A stretch of 30,677 nucleotides of DNA from Geobacillus icigianus (GTDB lineage: Bacteria > Bacillota > Bacilli > Bacillales > Anoxybacillaceae), in NCBI RefSeq assembly GCF_000750005.1, contig NZ_JPYA01000071.1:1-30677 (forward strand), given 5' to 3'. A program made the position numbers and the translations under genes. The notes under the pieces were generated by a model that saw only the letters and a list, made by a program, of their open reading frames with translations, did no database searches and was not told the origin of the DNA. Each line of letters opens with the position of its first letter. Positions within the stretch are counted from its first letter, which is position 1. Of the stretch, positions 14,064 to 23,700 are shown piece by piece.

Positions 14064-15227
14064 GTGAAACGAATCACGGTTTTGTCCGCTGTGCTAGTGG
14101 GCTTCTTTTTTTCCCCGTTGATCGTACAAGCCGCAAGCGGCGAGTCGTCCATCAGCGAACAGCTCGCCCGCCTGGATGTGAGCGAGATCCGCCGCTATTG
14201 GGAAACGATCGTTCATGAGTACGGCGGTTTTTTGCCGGAAAGCGAAAAAGGCCCGCTCGCCGATTTTATAAGCGGCGAGCGGCAATGGTCGCCCGCTGAG
14301 TGGCTGAAGGCGCTTGCTAGCTACTTGTTTTACGAGCTCCAAGTCAACGGCAAGCTGCTTGGCACGCTCATTTTACTCGCGGTGTTCAGCACGGTGCTCC
14401 AATCGCTGCAAAACGCGTTCGCCCAACAGGAAGTGAGCAAAATCGCCCAAGCGGTCATCTATATGGTGCTGCTGCTGATCGCTTTAAACAGCTTCCGGCT
14501 TGCAGCGGACTATGCGCTCGAAGCGGTGCGCACGATGAGCCATTTCATCATCGCTTTGGTGCCGCTGCTGCTCGCCCTGCTCGCTGCTTCGGGCGGCGTG
14601 GTATCAGCGGCGTTTTTTCACCCGCTCATTTTATTTTTGATGACGACGACGGGGACGGTCGTCGAATATGTCACCTTGCCATTGTTGCTGCTGGCGGCGC
14701 TTTTAGGGATTGTCAGCACGCTCAGCGACCGGTACAAGGCGACCCAGCTCGCCAATTTGCTGAACAAGGTGGCGATCGGGCTGCTCGGCGTCATTTTGAC
14801 CGTGTTTCTTGGCGTCATGTCCGTGCGCGGTGCGACGGCTGCGGTGGCGGATGGCGTCGCGTTAAGGGCGGCGAAATTCGTCACTGGCAACTTCATTCCG
14901 GTCGTCGGCAAATTGTTCACAGACGCCGCCGATACGGTCGTCGCCGCCTCGATGCTGTTGAAAAACGCTGTCGGATTGGTCGGAGTGGCGATTTTATTGA
15001 TGATCGCCGTGTTTCCCGCCGTGAAAATTTTCGCCATCGTCGTCGTTTATCAGCTGTCGGCGGCGCTTTTACAGCCGCTTGGCGGCGGGCCGGTCTTGTC
15101 GTGCCTAAACATCATCGGCAAAAGCATCGCCTACGTGCTGGCGGCGCTGCTCATCGTATCGCTCATGTTTTTCCTCAGTCTCACGGTCATGATCATGGCT
15201 GGGAACATTACGATGATGGTCCGCTAG
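14064..15227 (+). CDS. spoIIIAE: Stage III sporulation protein SpoIIIAE
   Basis: A 387-residue polytopic membrane protein with an N-terminal signal-like segment (about residues 4-23, ending VQAASG), a short extracytoplasmic region (about 24-90) and about seven further membrane segments. It is the largest membrane subunit of the SpoIIIA complex; a permease- or export-gate-like role has been suggested for the family. It starts with GTG. The ribosome-binding region contains a run of nine G (14050-14058), an unusual homopolymer that could shift spacing by slippage. Operon position and length match B. subtilis. Confidence 0.95.
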   Translation: MKRITVLSAVLVGFFFSPLIVQAASGESSISEQLARLDVSEIRRYWETIVHEYGGFLPESEKGPLADFISGERQWSPAEWLKALASYLFYELQVNGKLLGTLILLAVFSTVLQSLQNAFAQQEVSKIAQAVIYMVLLLIALNSFRLAADYALEAVRTMSHFIIALVPLLLALLAASGGVVSAAFFHPLILFLMTTTGTVVEYVTLPLLLLAALLGIVSTLSDRYKATQLANLLNKVAIGLLGVILTVFLGVMSVRGATAAVADGVALRAAKFVTGNFIPVVGKLFTDAADTVVAASMLLKNAVGLVGVAILLMIAVFPAVKIFAIVVVYQLSAALLQPLGGGPVLSCLNIIGKSIAYVLAALLIVSLMFFLSLTVMIMAGNITMMVR

Positions 15228-15237
15228 GAGGAGCCGT

Positions 15238-15852
15238 ATGCCATTTGTCATTGAGTGGGTCACCAACATTATTTTGTTTTTGCTGTTTGCGGTGGTCATC
15301 GATTTTTTGCTGCCGTCCGGAACGATGCAAAAATATGTCAAAATGGCCATCGGGCTGCTGTTGTTGCTAGTGATGCTTACTCCGGTGTTGCGGCTGGCCT
15401 CGGTTGCGCCGGAACAGCTTGTCGCTTCGGCGCTGGCCCGCTTTTCCGGCGAGCAAACGGGGGAAGATGCCATAAAAAATGAAATCGAGCGGCAGAAAAA
15501 AGAAATACAAGCCTCGCAACGCGCATATATTTTAGAACAAATGGCTGTCCAGCTCGAAAACGACGTAAACGAGGAGTTGATGAAAAAGTATGGGTTGAAA
15601 GCCGACGTCAACGTTTCCGCTGAGCCAACAAGCGAAACTTGGCGCATGCCGGATGACATCCGGACGATTTCTGTCGTCCTTTCAAAGCAGCGGCCGGCCG
15701 GGACGGTGGAACCGGTCACGATCGACACGACAAAGCCGCCGGATTGGTCGGCGGGCGACGCCGCGCTGGCTGAGGAGGTGCGCTCGTTTCTCGCCGGACG
15801 CTGGGAAGTGGATGAACATAAAATTGATGTGCAATTCAGGGGGAGGGAATAG
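15238..15852 (+). CDS. spoIIIAF: Stage III sporulation protein SpoIIIAF
   Basis: A 204-residue protein with two N-terminal transmembrane helices (about residues 7-26 and 33-53) followed by a soluble domain facing the space between mother cell and forespore, which belongs to the ring-building-motif group in this complex. AGGAGG precedes the ATG. Subunit of the SpoIIIA channel; five bases separate it from spoIIIAG. Confidence 0.94.
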   Translation: MPFVIEWVTNIILFLLFAVVIDFLLPSGTMQKYVKMAIGLLLLLVMLTPVLRLASVAPEQLVASALARFSGEQTGEDAIKNEIERQKKEIQASQRAYILEQMAVQLENDVNEELMKKYGLKADVNVSAEPTSETWRMPDDIRTISVVLSKQRPAGTVEPVTIDTTKPPDWSAGDAALAEEVRSFLAGRWEVDEHKIDVQFRGRE

Positions 15853-15857
15853 GGGGG

Positions 15858-16496
15858 ATGCTGCCGTTTTTAAAGCGCCTCATTTCTTCACCGGCGAAGG
15901 ACGAAGACGGGGGAGGGGGGCCGAAAAAGTCACCGTTTTCTTACATGGTCTTGCTGTTGCTGGCTGGCATCGTTTTTATGGCGGCGAGCCACTGGACGAA
16001 CAGAGGGGGGGACGAGGCGACCCGCCCTTCCGCCATCAAGCCGTCTTCCTCGGCGGAGCCGGCGTTTCTAGCGAGCAAAGAGACGAAAGAAAAAGTGATT
16101 GCTGCCTATGAGGAACAGTACGAGAAAGAGTTAAAAGCGGCGCTTGAGTCGATCGAAGGGGTCGATGACGTCACTGTCGTCGTCAACATCGATTCGACGG
16201 ACCTCAAGCTGTTTGAGAAAAAGCGTTCCACAGAGCGGCAGACGACTGAGGAAAGCGATAAGGAAGGCGGAAAGCGGACGATTGAAAATCAGTCGACCAA
16301 TGAAGAAGTGATCATCATTCGCAATGGCGAGGAGGAAACCCCGCTCGTTGTCGCCACAAAAAAGCCGGACATCCGCGGCGTGCTCGTTGTCGCCAAAGGA
16401 GCGGACAATTTGCAAATTAAAAAATGGATCGTCGAGGCGGTGACGCGCGTCTTAAACGTTCCGAGCTACCGCGTCGCTGTCTTGCCGAAAAAATGA
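15858..16496 (+). CDS. spoIIIAG: Stage III sporulation ring protein SpoIIIAG
   Basis: A 212-residue protein with one transmembrane segment (about residues 29-45) and an extracytoplasmic domain of the EscJ/PrgK/FliF ring-building type, interrupted by a charged insertion (about 115-145), as in the known SpoIIIAG ring structure where an insertion forms a beta-triangle. In B. subtilis it forms a large ring between the two cells. GGGAGGG lies 8 bases before the ATG, and a second G-run directly abuts it. Confidence 0.95.
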   Translation: MLPFLKRLISSPAKDEDGGGGPKKSPFSYMVLLLLAGIVFMAASHWTNRGGDEATRPSAIKPSSSAEPAFLASKETKEKVIAAYEEQYEKELKAALESIEGVDDVTVVVNIDSTDLKLFEKKRSTERQTTEESDKEGGKRTIENQSTNEEVIIIRNGEEETPLVVATKKPDIRGVLVVAKGADNLQIKKWIVEAVTRVLNVPSYRVAVLPKK

Positions 16497-16518
16497 TGGG
16501 TAAGGGGAGGAGACCGGA

Positions 16519-17067
16519 ATGTTGAAAAAGCAAACCGTTTGGCTGCTGACAATGTTGAGCTTGGTCGTTGTGCTGTCGGTCTATTATGTGACCGCGCCGA
16601 AAAACATGAACAACAGCCCGGCGTTCACTGCTGGCGAAAAAACAAAGAACACCGACGAGCCGAGCGTGGCGGTTGAGGAGACACAAAAGCCATCGGCCGC
16701 GAAAGAGACGGGCGATGACTTATTTACGGCGCTGCGCATGAAAATCGAGGATGAGCGGAGCCGCTTGCGCGATGAGTTGAACGCCATCGTCGCCTCAGCG
16801 AACGCCACAGCCGAGCAAAAGAACGAAGCGCTTAATAAAATTGAAAAGCTGCAGGCGCTCTCCGAAAAAGAAGCGACATTGGAAACGCTCATCAAATCGA
16901 AAGGCGGCTATGAAGACGTGCTCGTGCGCGCCGATGACAGCCAAGTGCGCGTGACGATCAAAGCGAAACAAAGCTCAGCGAAATCAGCGAACGAAATCAT
17001 CCATATGGTGAAAAAGGAAATGCCCGATGCCGAATACGTGACGGTCGAGTTCCAGCCGGCCGGGTGA
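16519..17067 (+). CDS. spoIIIAH: Stage III sporulation protein SpoIIIAH
   Basis: A 182-residue protein with one N-terminal membrane anchor (about residues 7-26), a low-complexity Glu/Lys/Thr linker, a helical stretch and a C-terminal YscJ/FliF-like domain (about 120-180). Across the intermembrane space it binds the forespore protein SpoIIQ, anchoring the channel and driving engulfment. GGGGAGGAG precedes the ATG. Last gene of the operon; a terminator follows 4 bases after the stop. Confidence 0.95.
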   Translation: MLKKQTVWLLTMLSLVVVLSVYYVTAPKNMNNSPAFTAGEKTKNTDEPSVAVEETQKPSAAKETGDDLFTALRMKIEDERSRLRDELNAIVASANATAEQKNEALNKIEKLQALSEKEATLETLIKSKGGYEDVLVRADDSQVRVTIKAKQSSAKSANEIIHMVKKEMPDAEYVTVEFQPAG

Positions 17068-17071
17068 ACGC

Positions 17072-17102
17072 GCTGCTCTTTCTGGGCGGCTTCTTTTTTT
17101 TT
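17072..17102 (+). terminator. Terminator of the spoIIIA operon
   Basis: A 7-bp stem with two G-T pairs (17072-17078 with 17084-17090), a 5-nt loop and TTC followed by nine T. Confidence 0.8.
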
Positions 17103-17135
17103 GTAAAAGTCTTTCGTTTTCCTGACGGTTGTGTA

Positions 17136-17141
17136 TATAAT
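17136..17141 (+). promoter_or_regulatory. Probable -10 element of the accB promoter
   Basis: A perfect TATAAT 70 bp before the accB start, after the spoIIIA terminator. The -35 region at 16-18 bp (around TTTCGTT, 17112-17118) is poor. The transcript would carry a leader of about 60 nt. Confidence 0.5.
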
Positions 17142-17210
17142 CGTTATGAATATGTTTGAATGCCTTTGCGGGGCAGGCTTCTTGACACTTGAAGAAAGGT
17201 GTGAGGAACG

Positions 17211-17744
17211 ATGAAAATCCAAGAGATCCGCGAATTGATCCGCTTAATTGACCAATCTTCGATCGATGAATTTGTATACGAACAAGGTGAAACGAAAGTA
17301 CATATGAAAAAAGCGGCGGCCGCGGTCGCCGTCACGCCGGCGGTTGTCTCGGCGCCCGCCGCCCAGCCCGCTCCCGCTGTGACGGTGTCGGCTCCCGCTG
17401 CCCCAGCGCCCGCCGCTATGCCTGTTCAGGCGGCTGCTGAAGCGCCGGCAACCGAGGCCGATCAGCCGGCCGTTTCGGCGGCGAAGCAGGCGAAAGAAGG
17501 AGCTTTTCATCAAATCACTTCGCCGATGGTCGGCACGTTCTACGCCGCCCCAGCGCCGGACAAGCCGCCGTATGTCAAGCCGGGCGACAAAGTGAAAAAA
17601 GATACGGTGGTGTGCATTATCGAAGCGATGAAGCTGTTTAACGAAATTGAGGCGGAAGTCGAAGGCGAGATTGTCGAGGTGCTCGTGCAAAACGGCCAGC
17701 TTGTCGAATACGGCCAGCCGCTGTTTTTAGTCAAGCCTGAGTAA
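17211..17744 (+). CDS. accB: Biotin carboxyl carrier protein of acetyl-CoA carboxylase
   Basis: Carries the biotin that shuttles CO2 from AccC to the AccDA transferase in the first step of fatty-acid synthesis. The 177-residue protein has an N-terminal region (1-35), a long Ala/Pro/Val linker (about 36-100) and the biotinyl domain with EAMKLFNE, where Lys141 is the biotinylated residue. It is longer than the B. subtilis protein (about 159) because of the linker. GTGAGG precedes the ATG. accC follows 12 bp after the stop, and yqhY after that, forming one operon. Confidence 0.97.
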   Translation: MKIQEIRELIRLIDQSSIDEFVYEQGETKVHMKKAAAAVAVTPAVVSAPAAQPAPAVTVSAPAAPAPAAMPVQAAAEAPATEADQPAVSAAKQAKEGAFHQITSPMVGTFYAAPAPDKPPYVKPGDKVKKDTVVCIIEAMKLFNEIEAEVEGEIVEVLVQNGQLVEYGQPLFLVKPE

Positions 17745-17756
17745 GGAGAGAGAGCG

Positions 17757-19112
17757 ATGATCAAAAAAGTATTAGTGGCGAATCGCGGGGAAATCGCTGT
17801 TCGCATCATTCGCGCTTGCCGCGAGCTCGGCATTGAGACGGTCGCCGTCTTCTCGCAAGCCGACCGCGACGCTTTGCACGTGCAGCTCGCCGATGAAGCC
17901 TACTGCATCGGACCGACCGCGTCGAAAGACAGCTATTTGAATTTCACCAACATCATGAGCGTTGCCACGCTCACGGGTTGCGACGCCATTCATCCGGGCT
18001 ACGGATTTTTGGCGGAAAACGAAGCGTTCGCCGAGCTGTGCCGCGAGTGCCACGTGACGTTCATCGGCCCGAGCCCGGAAGCCATCGCCAAAATGGGCAT
18101 AAAAGATATTGCCCGCGAAACGATGCGCGAAGCCGGCGTGCCGATTGTGCCCGGATCGCGCGGAGTCATTGAAACTCTCGATGAGGCGCAGGCGATCGCC
18201 CAAGAGATCGGCTATCCGGTCATCATCAAAGCGACGGCCGGCGGCGGCGGGAAAGGGATTCGCGTCGCCCGCAACGAAGAGGAACTCATCAAAGGCATCA
18301 ACATCACCCAGCAGGAAGCGGCGACGGCGTTCGGCAACCCCGGCGTCTATATTGAGAAATATATCGAAGATTTCCGCCATGTGGAAATTCAAGTGCTCGC
18401 CGATTCGTACGGGAACACGATCCACCTCGGTGAGCGCGACTGCTCGATTCAGCGCCGGCTGCAAAAACTCGTCGAAGAAGCGCCGTCGCCAGCGCTTGAT
18501 GACGAGATGCGCCAAAAAATGGGTGAGGCGGCCGTCAAGGCGGCGAAAGCGGTCAACTACACCGGCGCCGGCACGGTCGAGTTCATTTACGACCATCGCC
18601 ACCGACAATTTTACTTCATGGAGATGAATACGCGCATTCAAGTCGAGCATCCGGTCACCGAACTGATCACCGGCGTCGATTTGGTGAAGGAACAAATTCG
18701 CATCGCCGCGGGCGAAAAGCTGTCGATCACCCAAGATGACGTTACGTTCAACGGCTGGGCGATCGAATGCCGCATCAATGCGGAAAATCCGGCGAAAAAC
18801 TTTATGCCGTCGCCGGGGAAAATCGCCATGTACTTGCCGCCCGGCGGACCGGGCGTGCGCGTCGATTCCGCCGCTTATCCCGGTTATGCGATCCCGCCGT
18901 ATTACGATTCGATGATCGCCAAGCTGATCGTCCACGCGCCGACGCGCGCGGAAGCGATCGCCCGCATGAGACGCGCGCTTTCGGAGTTTGTCATCGAAGG
19001 CATTCATACGACGATTCCGTTCCACATAAAATTAATGGAACATGAAAAGTTTCAAAGCGGCGAGTTTAATACGAAGTTTTTGGAGTTATATGATATTATG
19101 AAGGCAGAATAG
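17757..19112 (+). CDS. accC: Biotin carboxylase subunit of acetyl-CoA carboxylase
   Basis: ATP- and bicarbonate-dependent carboxylation of AccB-bound biotin. The 451-residue protein shows the usual order: N-terminal biotin carboxylase domain (about 1-110), ATP-grasp domain with the glycine-rich loop ATAGGGGKG (about 160-168) and the active-site block [14 protein letters not shown] (about 287-300), and the C-terminal biotin carboxylase domain. AAGGAGAG precedes the ATG. Its length and motifs are complete. It is co-transcribed with accB and yqhY. Confidence 0.98.
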   Translation: MIKKVLVANRGEIAVRIIRACRELGIETVAVFSQADRDALHVQLADEAYCIGPTASKDSYLNFTNIMSVATLTGCDAIHPGYGFLAENEAFAELCRECHVTFIGPSPEAIAKMGIKDIARETMREAGVPIVPGSRGVIETLDEAQAIAQEIGYPVIIKATAGGGGKGIRVARNEEELIKGINITQQEAATAFGNPGVYIEKYIEDFRHVEIQVLADSYGNTIHLGERDCSIQRRLQKLVEEAPSPALDDEMRQKMGEAAVKAAKAVNYTGAGTVEFIYDHRHRQFYFMEMNTRIQVEHPVTELITGVDLVKEQIRIAAGEKLSITQDDVTFNGWAIECRINAENPAKNFMPSPGKIAMYLPPGGPGVRVDSAAYPGYAIPPYYDSMIAKLIVHAPTRAEAIARMRRALSEFVIEGIHTTIPFHIKLMEHEKFQSGEFNTKFLELYDIMKAE

Positions 19113-19122
19113 GAGGTGCCTT

Positions 19123-19524
19123 ATGTCGGAGCATATTTTTGAGACAGAACAAACGTATTCGGCGCTCGGCAAGGTGGAAATCGCCCCGGAAGTGATCGAG
19201 GTGATTGCCGGCATTGCCGCGTCGGAAGTGGAGGGCATCGCGCAAATGCGCGGCAATTTTGCCGCCGGCGTCGCCGAGCGGTTTGGAAAGAAACATCACG
19301 GCAAAGGAGTCAAAGTCGACCTGCGCGATGACGGCGTCATCATCGATCTGTATTGCCTCGTCCAGTTCGGTGCCTCCATTCCGAACGTGGCGAAAAAGGT
19401 GCAGGAAAACGTGCGCCAAGCGCTTTGGAACATGACGGGCCTCGAGGCGAACGAGGTGAACGTTCATATCGTCGGCATCCAGTTTGAAGCCGGCAAGCAG
19501 GAACCGGATGCGGTCGAACAATGA
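19123..19524 (+). CDS. yqhY: Asp23/YqhY family protein
   Basis: A 133-residue acidic soluble protein of the Asp23 (DUF322) family, spanning the whole length with the conserved YSALGKVEIAPEVIEVIAGIAA start. In B. subtilis yqhY is always linked to accBC, and its loss selects for mutations lowering acetyl-CoA carboxylase activity, so a role in restraining or tuning the enzyme has been proposed. The same linkage is seen here: AGGAGGTG overlaps the spacer directly after accC, and a strong terminator follows. The function remains inferred. Confidence 0.92.
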   Translation: MSEHIFETEQTYSALGKVEIAPEVIEVIAGIAASEVEGIAQMRGNFAAGVAERFGKKHHGKGVKVDLRDDGVIIDLYCLVQFGASIPNVAKKVQENVRQALWNMTGLEANEVNVHIVGIQFEAGKQEPDAVEQ

Positions 19525-19530
19525 GAGCCA

Positions 19531-19568
19531 GGCGGCTGCCGAAAGAAGCAGCCGCCTTTTGTTTTTTT
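19531..19568 (+). terminator. Terminator of the accBC-yqhY operon
   Basis: A perfect 9-bp GC-rich stem (19531-19539 with 19548-19556), an 8-nt loop, then TTTTGTTTTTTT. Confidence 0.93.
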
Positions 19569-19709
19569 CATCAAAGTTTGTTATTGTAATGAACGAGGCT
19601 GTGGCGCGGACGGCGGACAAGCGAACGACCGATCGAAAAAAGGTGGTTTTTCCCGAAAAATATGATATCATTTCAATATAAATGTTCGTGTTTGTAAGGA
19701 GGGATGGCT

Positions 19710-20102
19710 ATGAAGCGGCACGAAGCGCGTGAGAAGGCGCTGCAGGCGCTGTTCCAAATCGATGTCGGCCGCATTGCCCCGGAAGAGGCGCTGGCCAACG
19801 TCATTGGCGAAGAAGAAGTCGACCCGTTTTTGCGCCGGCTGGTTATGGGCGTTGTCGAGCATCGAGAAGAGATCGACGAGCTGCTGCGCGCCAATTTGGA
19901 AAAGTGGACGCTTGAGCGGGTGGCGAACGTGGATCGCGCCATTTTGCGCATGGCGACGTACGAAATGAAATACGTCGATGAAGTGCCGGTGAGCGTCAGC
20001 TTGGACGAAGCGGTGGAGCTGGCGAAAAAATTCGGCGACGGAAAATCGGGAAGTTTTGTCAACGGTGTGCTTTCCAAAGTGAAAGCAGCGCTGCAAACAT
20101 GA
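19710..20102 (+). CDS. nusB: Transcription antitermination protein NusB
   Basis: With NusE (S10) it binds boxA RNA and supports antitermination and processing of rRNA transcripts. The 130-residue all-helical protein starts [20 protein letters not shown], aligning with B. subtilis NusB. I chose the ATG at 19710 over the in-frame ATG at 19704 because AAGGAGGG is then 6 bases away instead of directly adjacent. The 140-bp spacer upstream contains a perfect 10-bp palindrome (ATGATATCAT) and AT-rich sequence, probably the promoter region, but no clear -35/-10 pair. The stop overlaps an ATG of the upstream-extended folD frame. Confidence 0.95.
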   Translation: MKRHEAREKALQALFQIDVGRIAPEEALANVIGEEEVDPFLRRLVMGVVEHREEIDELLRANLEKWTLERVANVDRAILRMATYEMKYVDEVPVSVSLDEAVELAKKFGDGKSGSFVNGVLSKVKAALQT

Positions 20103-20161
20103 TAGCGGCCGCTTGGGCGGAAGAAGACGGAATGATGGACGAGGAGAGGAGAAGGGAGACC

Positions 20162-21016
20162 ATGACAGCACAAATCATTAGCGGAACGGAAATGGCCAAG
20201 ACGATTCGCGCCGCGCTGGCGGAGGAGGTGGCGCAGCTGAAAGCGGTCGGCGTCGAGCCGGGGTTGGCGGTCGTTTTGGTCGGCGATGATCCGGCGTCAC
20301 ATTCCTATGTGAAAGGAAAACAAAAAGCGTGTGCCGAAGTCGGTATTCGTTCTTTTCTTTATTCGTTTCCGAAAACGGTCGATGAAGAGACGCTGTTGGC
20401 GCAAATTCGCGCCTTGAACGCCGATTCGGCGGTGCACGGCATTTTGGTGCAGCTGCCGCTCCCGGAGCATATTCGCGAATGGTCGGTCATTGAAACGATC
20501 GCCCCGGAAAAAGATGTCGACGGGTTTCACCCGATCAACGTCGGAAAAATGATGATCGGCCAGCGCGCGTTTCTTCCTTGCACGCCGCATGGCGTTGTCG
20601 CGATGGTGAAGTCCGCTGGCATTGACATCGTTGGCAAACATGTCGTCGTCATCGGCCGAAGCAACATCGTCGGCAAACCGGTTGGCCAGCTGTTTTTGCG
20701 CGAACACGCCACGGTGACGTACACTCATTCCAAAACAAACGATCTAGCGGCCATCACCCGCCAAGCTGATATTTTAATCGTCGCCGCCGGCAAGGCCCGC
20801 CTCATCGGCCCAGAGCACGTCAAGCCCGGGGCGGTCGTCATTGATGTCGGCGTCAACCGGCTTGAAAATGGCAAACTGTGCGGCGACGTTGATTTTGAGG
20901 CGGTGAAAGAAGTGGCCGGCTATATTACGCCGGTGCCGGGCGGAGTCGGACCGATGACGATCACGATGCTTTTGCACAATACGATCGAAGCGGCCCGAGA
21001 GCTGGCTGCAAAGTGA
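20162..21016 (+). CDS. folD: Bifunctional methylenetetrahydrofolate dehydrogenase/cyclohydrolase
   Basis: Interconverts 5,10-methylene-, methenyl- and 10-formyl-tetrahydrofolate, feeding purine and formyl-Met synthesis. The 284-residue protein has the catalytic SYVKGKQKA block (Tyr and Lys), the QLPLPEH segment and the C-terminal PGGVGPMT motif, plus an NADP-binding domain. The ATG at 20162 after AAGGGAGACC gives the family N-terminus MTAQIISG. The frame is open further up to an ATG overlapping the nusB stop, which would add 21 residues; I judge that unlikely. Operon with nusB, xseA, xseB and ispA. Confidence 0.96.
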   Translation: MTAQIISGTEMAKTIRAALAEEVAQLKAVGVEPGLAVVLVGDDPASHSYVKGKQKACAEVGIRSFLYSFPKTVDEETLLAQIRALNADSAVHGILVQLPLPEHIREWSVIETIAPEKDVDGFHPINVGKMMIGQRAFLPCTPHGVVAMVKSAGIDIVGKHVVVIGRSNIVGKPVGQLFLREHATVTYTHSKTNDLAAITRQADILIVAAGKARLIGPEHVKPGAVVIDVGVNRLENGKLCGDVDFEAVKEVAGYITPVPGGVGPMTITMLLHNTIEAARELAAK

Positions 21017-21028
21017 GGGCAAGGATCC

Positions 21029-22378
21029 GTGGAAGTCAAATATGTCACGGTCGGGGCATTGACGAAGTACATCAAACGCAAGTTCGATGTCGATCCGCAT
21101 TTGCGCGACTTATGGGTAAAAGGCGAGATTTCCAACTTTAAGCAGCATTCGCGCGGCCATATGTATTTTACGTTGAAAGACAGCCAAGGGCGCATTGCCG
21201 CCGTCATGTTTGCCGGCTACAACCAGCATTTACCGTTTCGTCCTGAAGACGGGATGAACGTGCTCGCGCGCGGGGAAATTTCTGTCTACGAACCGAACGG
21301 CAACTATCAGCTGTATGTCAAAGAAATGCAGCCGGAAGGCGTTGGCAGCTTGTATTTGGCCTATGAACAGCTGAAGCAGCGGCTCGAGGCGGAAGGGCTG
21401 TTTGCGTCGGCCCATAAAAAGCCGCTTCCCGCCTTTCCGCGCTGCATCGGCGTTGTCACGTCGCCGACCGGAGCGGCGGTGCGCGATATCATGACCACCA
21501 TCCGCCGGCGCTATCCGTTGGCGAAAGTGATTTTATTTCCGGCGCTCGTCCAGGGGGAAGGGGCCGCCTCCTCGATTGCCCGCGCCATTGAGCGGGCCAA
21601 CGAGCTCGGCGCGGTCGACGTCTTGATCGTCGGCCGCGGCGGCGGATCGATTGAAGAGTTATGGGCGTTCAATGAAGAAATGGTCGCGCGCGCCATTTTC
21701 GCTTCCCGGGTGCCGATCATTTCAGCGGTCGGCCATGAGACCGATTTTACGATCGCTGATTTTGTCGCCGATTTGCGCGCGCCGACGCCGACTGCCGCCG
21801 CCGAACTGGCGGTGCCGCACGTCGGTGAGTTGGCGGAGCGGCTCGCGGAGCGGAAATGGCGGCTCATCCGCGCCATGAAGGAACGGCTCGCCGCCGGCCG
21901 AGAACGGCTTGATCGTCTGCAAGCGTCGTACGCGTTTCGCTACCCGAAACGGTTGTACGAGCAAAAGGAGCAGCAGTTCGATGCCTTGCTTGAGCGGCTT
22001 CACCGTCAGCGCCGATCGTATGTCGACGAGAAGCATCGACAGCTGCGCGAGCTTGGCTTGCGGTTATGGCGCCATCATCCGGCGGCGGAGCTTGAACGGG
22101 TAAAAGAGCGGCAAATCGCGGCCGCCACCGCGTTGAAAAAAGCGATGCGGTCGGCGTTAGAGCGCCATGCGTTCCGCTTTCGCTCCCATCTCGCCCGGCT
22201 CGAGGCGCTCAGCCCGCTTCGCGTCATGGAACGCGGCTATAGTTTGGTGTACAATGAGCGAGGGGAGCTTGTCAAACGGCTCAGCCAGCTTGCCGTCGGC
22301 GAACGTCTGTCAGTTCGAGTTCAAGATGGACGGGTGAACTGCCAAGTCATGGGAGTGGAGGAGAAACGCGATGAGTGA
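21029..22378 (+). CDS. xseA: Exodeoxyribonuclease VII large subunit
   Basis: Catalytic subunit of exonuclease VII, which degrades single-stranded DNA from both ends. The 449-residue protein has an N-terminal OB-fold (about 1-105), the catalytic domain with [14 protein letters not shown] (about 202-215) and AVGHETD (about 232-238), and a long coiled-coil region (about 270-400) that binds XseB. It starts with GTG after AAGGATCC. Its 3' end overlaps xseB by 8 bases, which suggests coupled translation of the two subunits. Confidence 0.97.
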   Translation: MEVKYVTVGALTKYIKRKFDVDPHLRDLWVKGEISNFKQHSRGHMYFTLKDSQGRIAAVMFAGYNQHLPFRPEDGMNVLARGEISVYEPNGNYQLYVKEMQPEGVGSLYLAYEQLKQRLEAEGLFASAHKKPLPAFPRCIGVVTSPTGAAVRDIMTTIRRRYPLAKVILFPALVQGEGAASSIARAIERANELGAVDVLIVGRGGGSIEELWAFNEEMVARAIFASRVPIISAVGHETDFTIADFVADLRAPTPTAAAELAVPHVGELAERLAERKWRLIRAMKERLAAGRERLDRLQASYAFRYPKRLYEQKEQQFDALLERLHRQRRSYVDEKHRQLRELGLRLWRHHPAAELERVKERQIAAATALKKAMRSALERHAFRFRSHLARLEALSPLRVMERGYSLVYNERGELVKRLSQLAVGERLSVRVQDGRVNCQVMGVEEKRDE

Positions 22379-22601
22379 AGAAAAAGAGCTGACGTTTGAA
22401 GAAGCGATGAAACAGCTTGAAGCGATCGTGGAAAAACTCGAAGAAGGAAATGTGCCGCTAGAGGAGGCCATCGCCTTTTTTCAAGAAGGAATGAAACTGT
22501 CGAAACTATGCCACGACAAACTGCAGCAGGTGGAAAACAAGCTCGAGTATTTGCTGCGCGAAGACGGCGAGCTCGTGCCTTTTTCGCCGGAGGAGGAGTA
22601 A
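22371..22601 (+). CDS. xseB: Exodeoxyribonuclease VII small subunit
   Basis: A 76-residue helical-hairpin protein; several copies wrap the coiled coil of XseA. The conserved block [20 protein letters not shown] is present. The start lies 8 bases inside xseA, with GGAGTGGAGG upstream, and ispA starts 3 bases after its stop, so the three genes are tightly coupled. Confidence 0.97.
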   Translation: MSEEKELTFEEAMKQLEAIVEKLEEGNVPLEEAIAFFQEGMKLSKLCHDKLQQVENKLEYLLREDGELVPFSPEEE

Positions 22602-22604
22602 CGG

Positions 22605-23498
22605 GTGGAGCAGCGGGAGATTGAACAGTTTTTAAACGGGCAAAAACGGGCGGTTGAGGAGACGCTTTCCCGCTATATGGCGCGCCTCCGCGGGCCGGAG
22701 ACGCTCAGGCGGGCGATGGCGTACTCGCTCGAGGCCGGAGGCAAACGCATTCGTCCGCTTTTATTGTTGGCGACCGTGCAGGCGCTTGGCAAAGATCCCG
22801 CCCTTGGTCTGCCGGTTGCCGCGGCGGTGGAAATGATTCATACGTATTCGCTCATTCACGACGACTTGCCAAGCATGGACAATGATGATTTGCGGCGCGG
22901 CAAACCGACGAATCATAAAGTGTTTGGCGAGGCGATGGCGATTTTGGCTGGCGATGCGCTGCTGACGTACGCCTTTCAGCTGATCGCCGAAATCGATGAC
23001 GATCGCATTTCCCCTCCCGTCCGCCTCCAGCTCATCGAACAGCTCGCGCAAGCGGCGGGCCCGGAAGGCATGGTGGCCGGACAGGTCGCCGATATGGAAG
23101 GAGAAGGAAAAACGCTTTCGCTTGCAGAACTGGAGTATATCCACCGGCATAAAACCGGGAAAATGCTGCAATACAGCGTGCGTGCCGGAGCGCTCATCGG
23201 CGGCGCCAGCACCGAGCAGCAGCGCGAGCTTGAGGCTTTTGCCGACCACTTAGGCCTCGCGTTTCAAATTCGCGATGATATTCTCGACATTGAAGGGGCC
23301 GAGGAAAAAATTGGAAAACGAGTCGGCAGCGACCGCGACAACAACAAGGCGACGTATCCGGCTCTTCTCACGCTCGCCGGCGCGAAACAAACGCTGCGGG
23401 TTCACATCGAAGAAGCGCAGCGCCATTTGCGACAAGCGAAGGTGAATGGCGCCGCGCTCGCCTACATTTGCGAGCTTGTCGCAGCGCGCGACCATTGA
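22605..23498 (+). CDS. ispA: Farnesyl diphosphate synthase
   Basis: Condenses isopentenyl diphosphate with dimethylallyl and geranyl diphosphate to give C15 farnesyl diphosphate for undecaprenol, menaquinone and heme side chains. The 297-residue protein has GGKRIRP, the first Asp-rich motif DDLPSMDND (86-94) and the second, DDILD (224-228). Tyr81, five residues before the first motif, fits the bacterial farnesyl type of chain-length control. It starts with GTG, three bases after xseB, with GGAGGAGG upstream. A long hairpin follows the stop. Confidence 0.95.
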   Translation: MEQREIEQFLNGQKRAVEETLSRYMARLRGPETLRRAMAYSLEAGGKRIRPLLLLATVQALGKDPALGLPVAAAVEMIHTYSLIHDDLPSMDNDDLRRGKPTNHKVFGEAMAILAGDALLTYAFQLIAEIDDDRISPPVRLQLIEQLAQAAGPEGMVAGQVADMEGEGKTLSLAELEYIHRHKTGKMLQYSVRAGALIGGASTEQQRELEAFADHLGLAFQIRDDILDIEGAEEKIGKRVGSDRDNNKATYPALLTLAGAKQTLRVHIEEAQRHLRQAKVNGAALAYICELVAARDH

Positions 23499-23503
23499 AT
23501 AGG

Positions 23504-23550
23504 GCGGCGGCCTTTCCTGTTCGATCAGGGCGAGGCGGCCGCTTTGTTTG
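23504..23550 (+). terminator. Probable weak terminator after ispA
   Basis: Arms 23504-23512 and 23534-23542 pair over nine positions with one G-G mismatch, and an inner CCTG/CAGG stem sits above. The tail TTTGTTTG is only moderately T-rich, so some read-through to dxs is possible. Confidence 0.5.
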
Positions 23551-23700
23551 TTGTTGGCGATGATAACAGCATAGCTTGACGGAAACGGCGGCGTTTGGCG
23601 GCCAAAGTCGATTTTTCGCGCCTGATTATGTATAATAATACTACCTGTATCATAGAAGAACCGGGCCGAAAAACGACGAAACGAAAGCGAGTGATCTTGG

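Noticed and set aside
17181..17210. Perfect TTGACA before accB as a -35 element
   Set aside because: No -10 element follows at 16-18 bp; that position falls on the ribosome-binding site and start codon of accB.
20099..20161. Longer FolD starting at the ATG overlapping the nusB stop
   Set aside because: The ATGA overlap is attractive, but the added 21 residues are not part of the FolD family and the ATG at 20162 has its own ribosome-binding site.
23499..23700. Possible OLE RNA, which in some extremophilic Bacilli lies in the ispA-dxs neighbourhood
   Set aside because: OLE RNA is about 600 nt. The largest spacer in this cluster is 202 bp and is explained by a hairpin terminator and promoter-like sequence.
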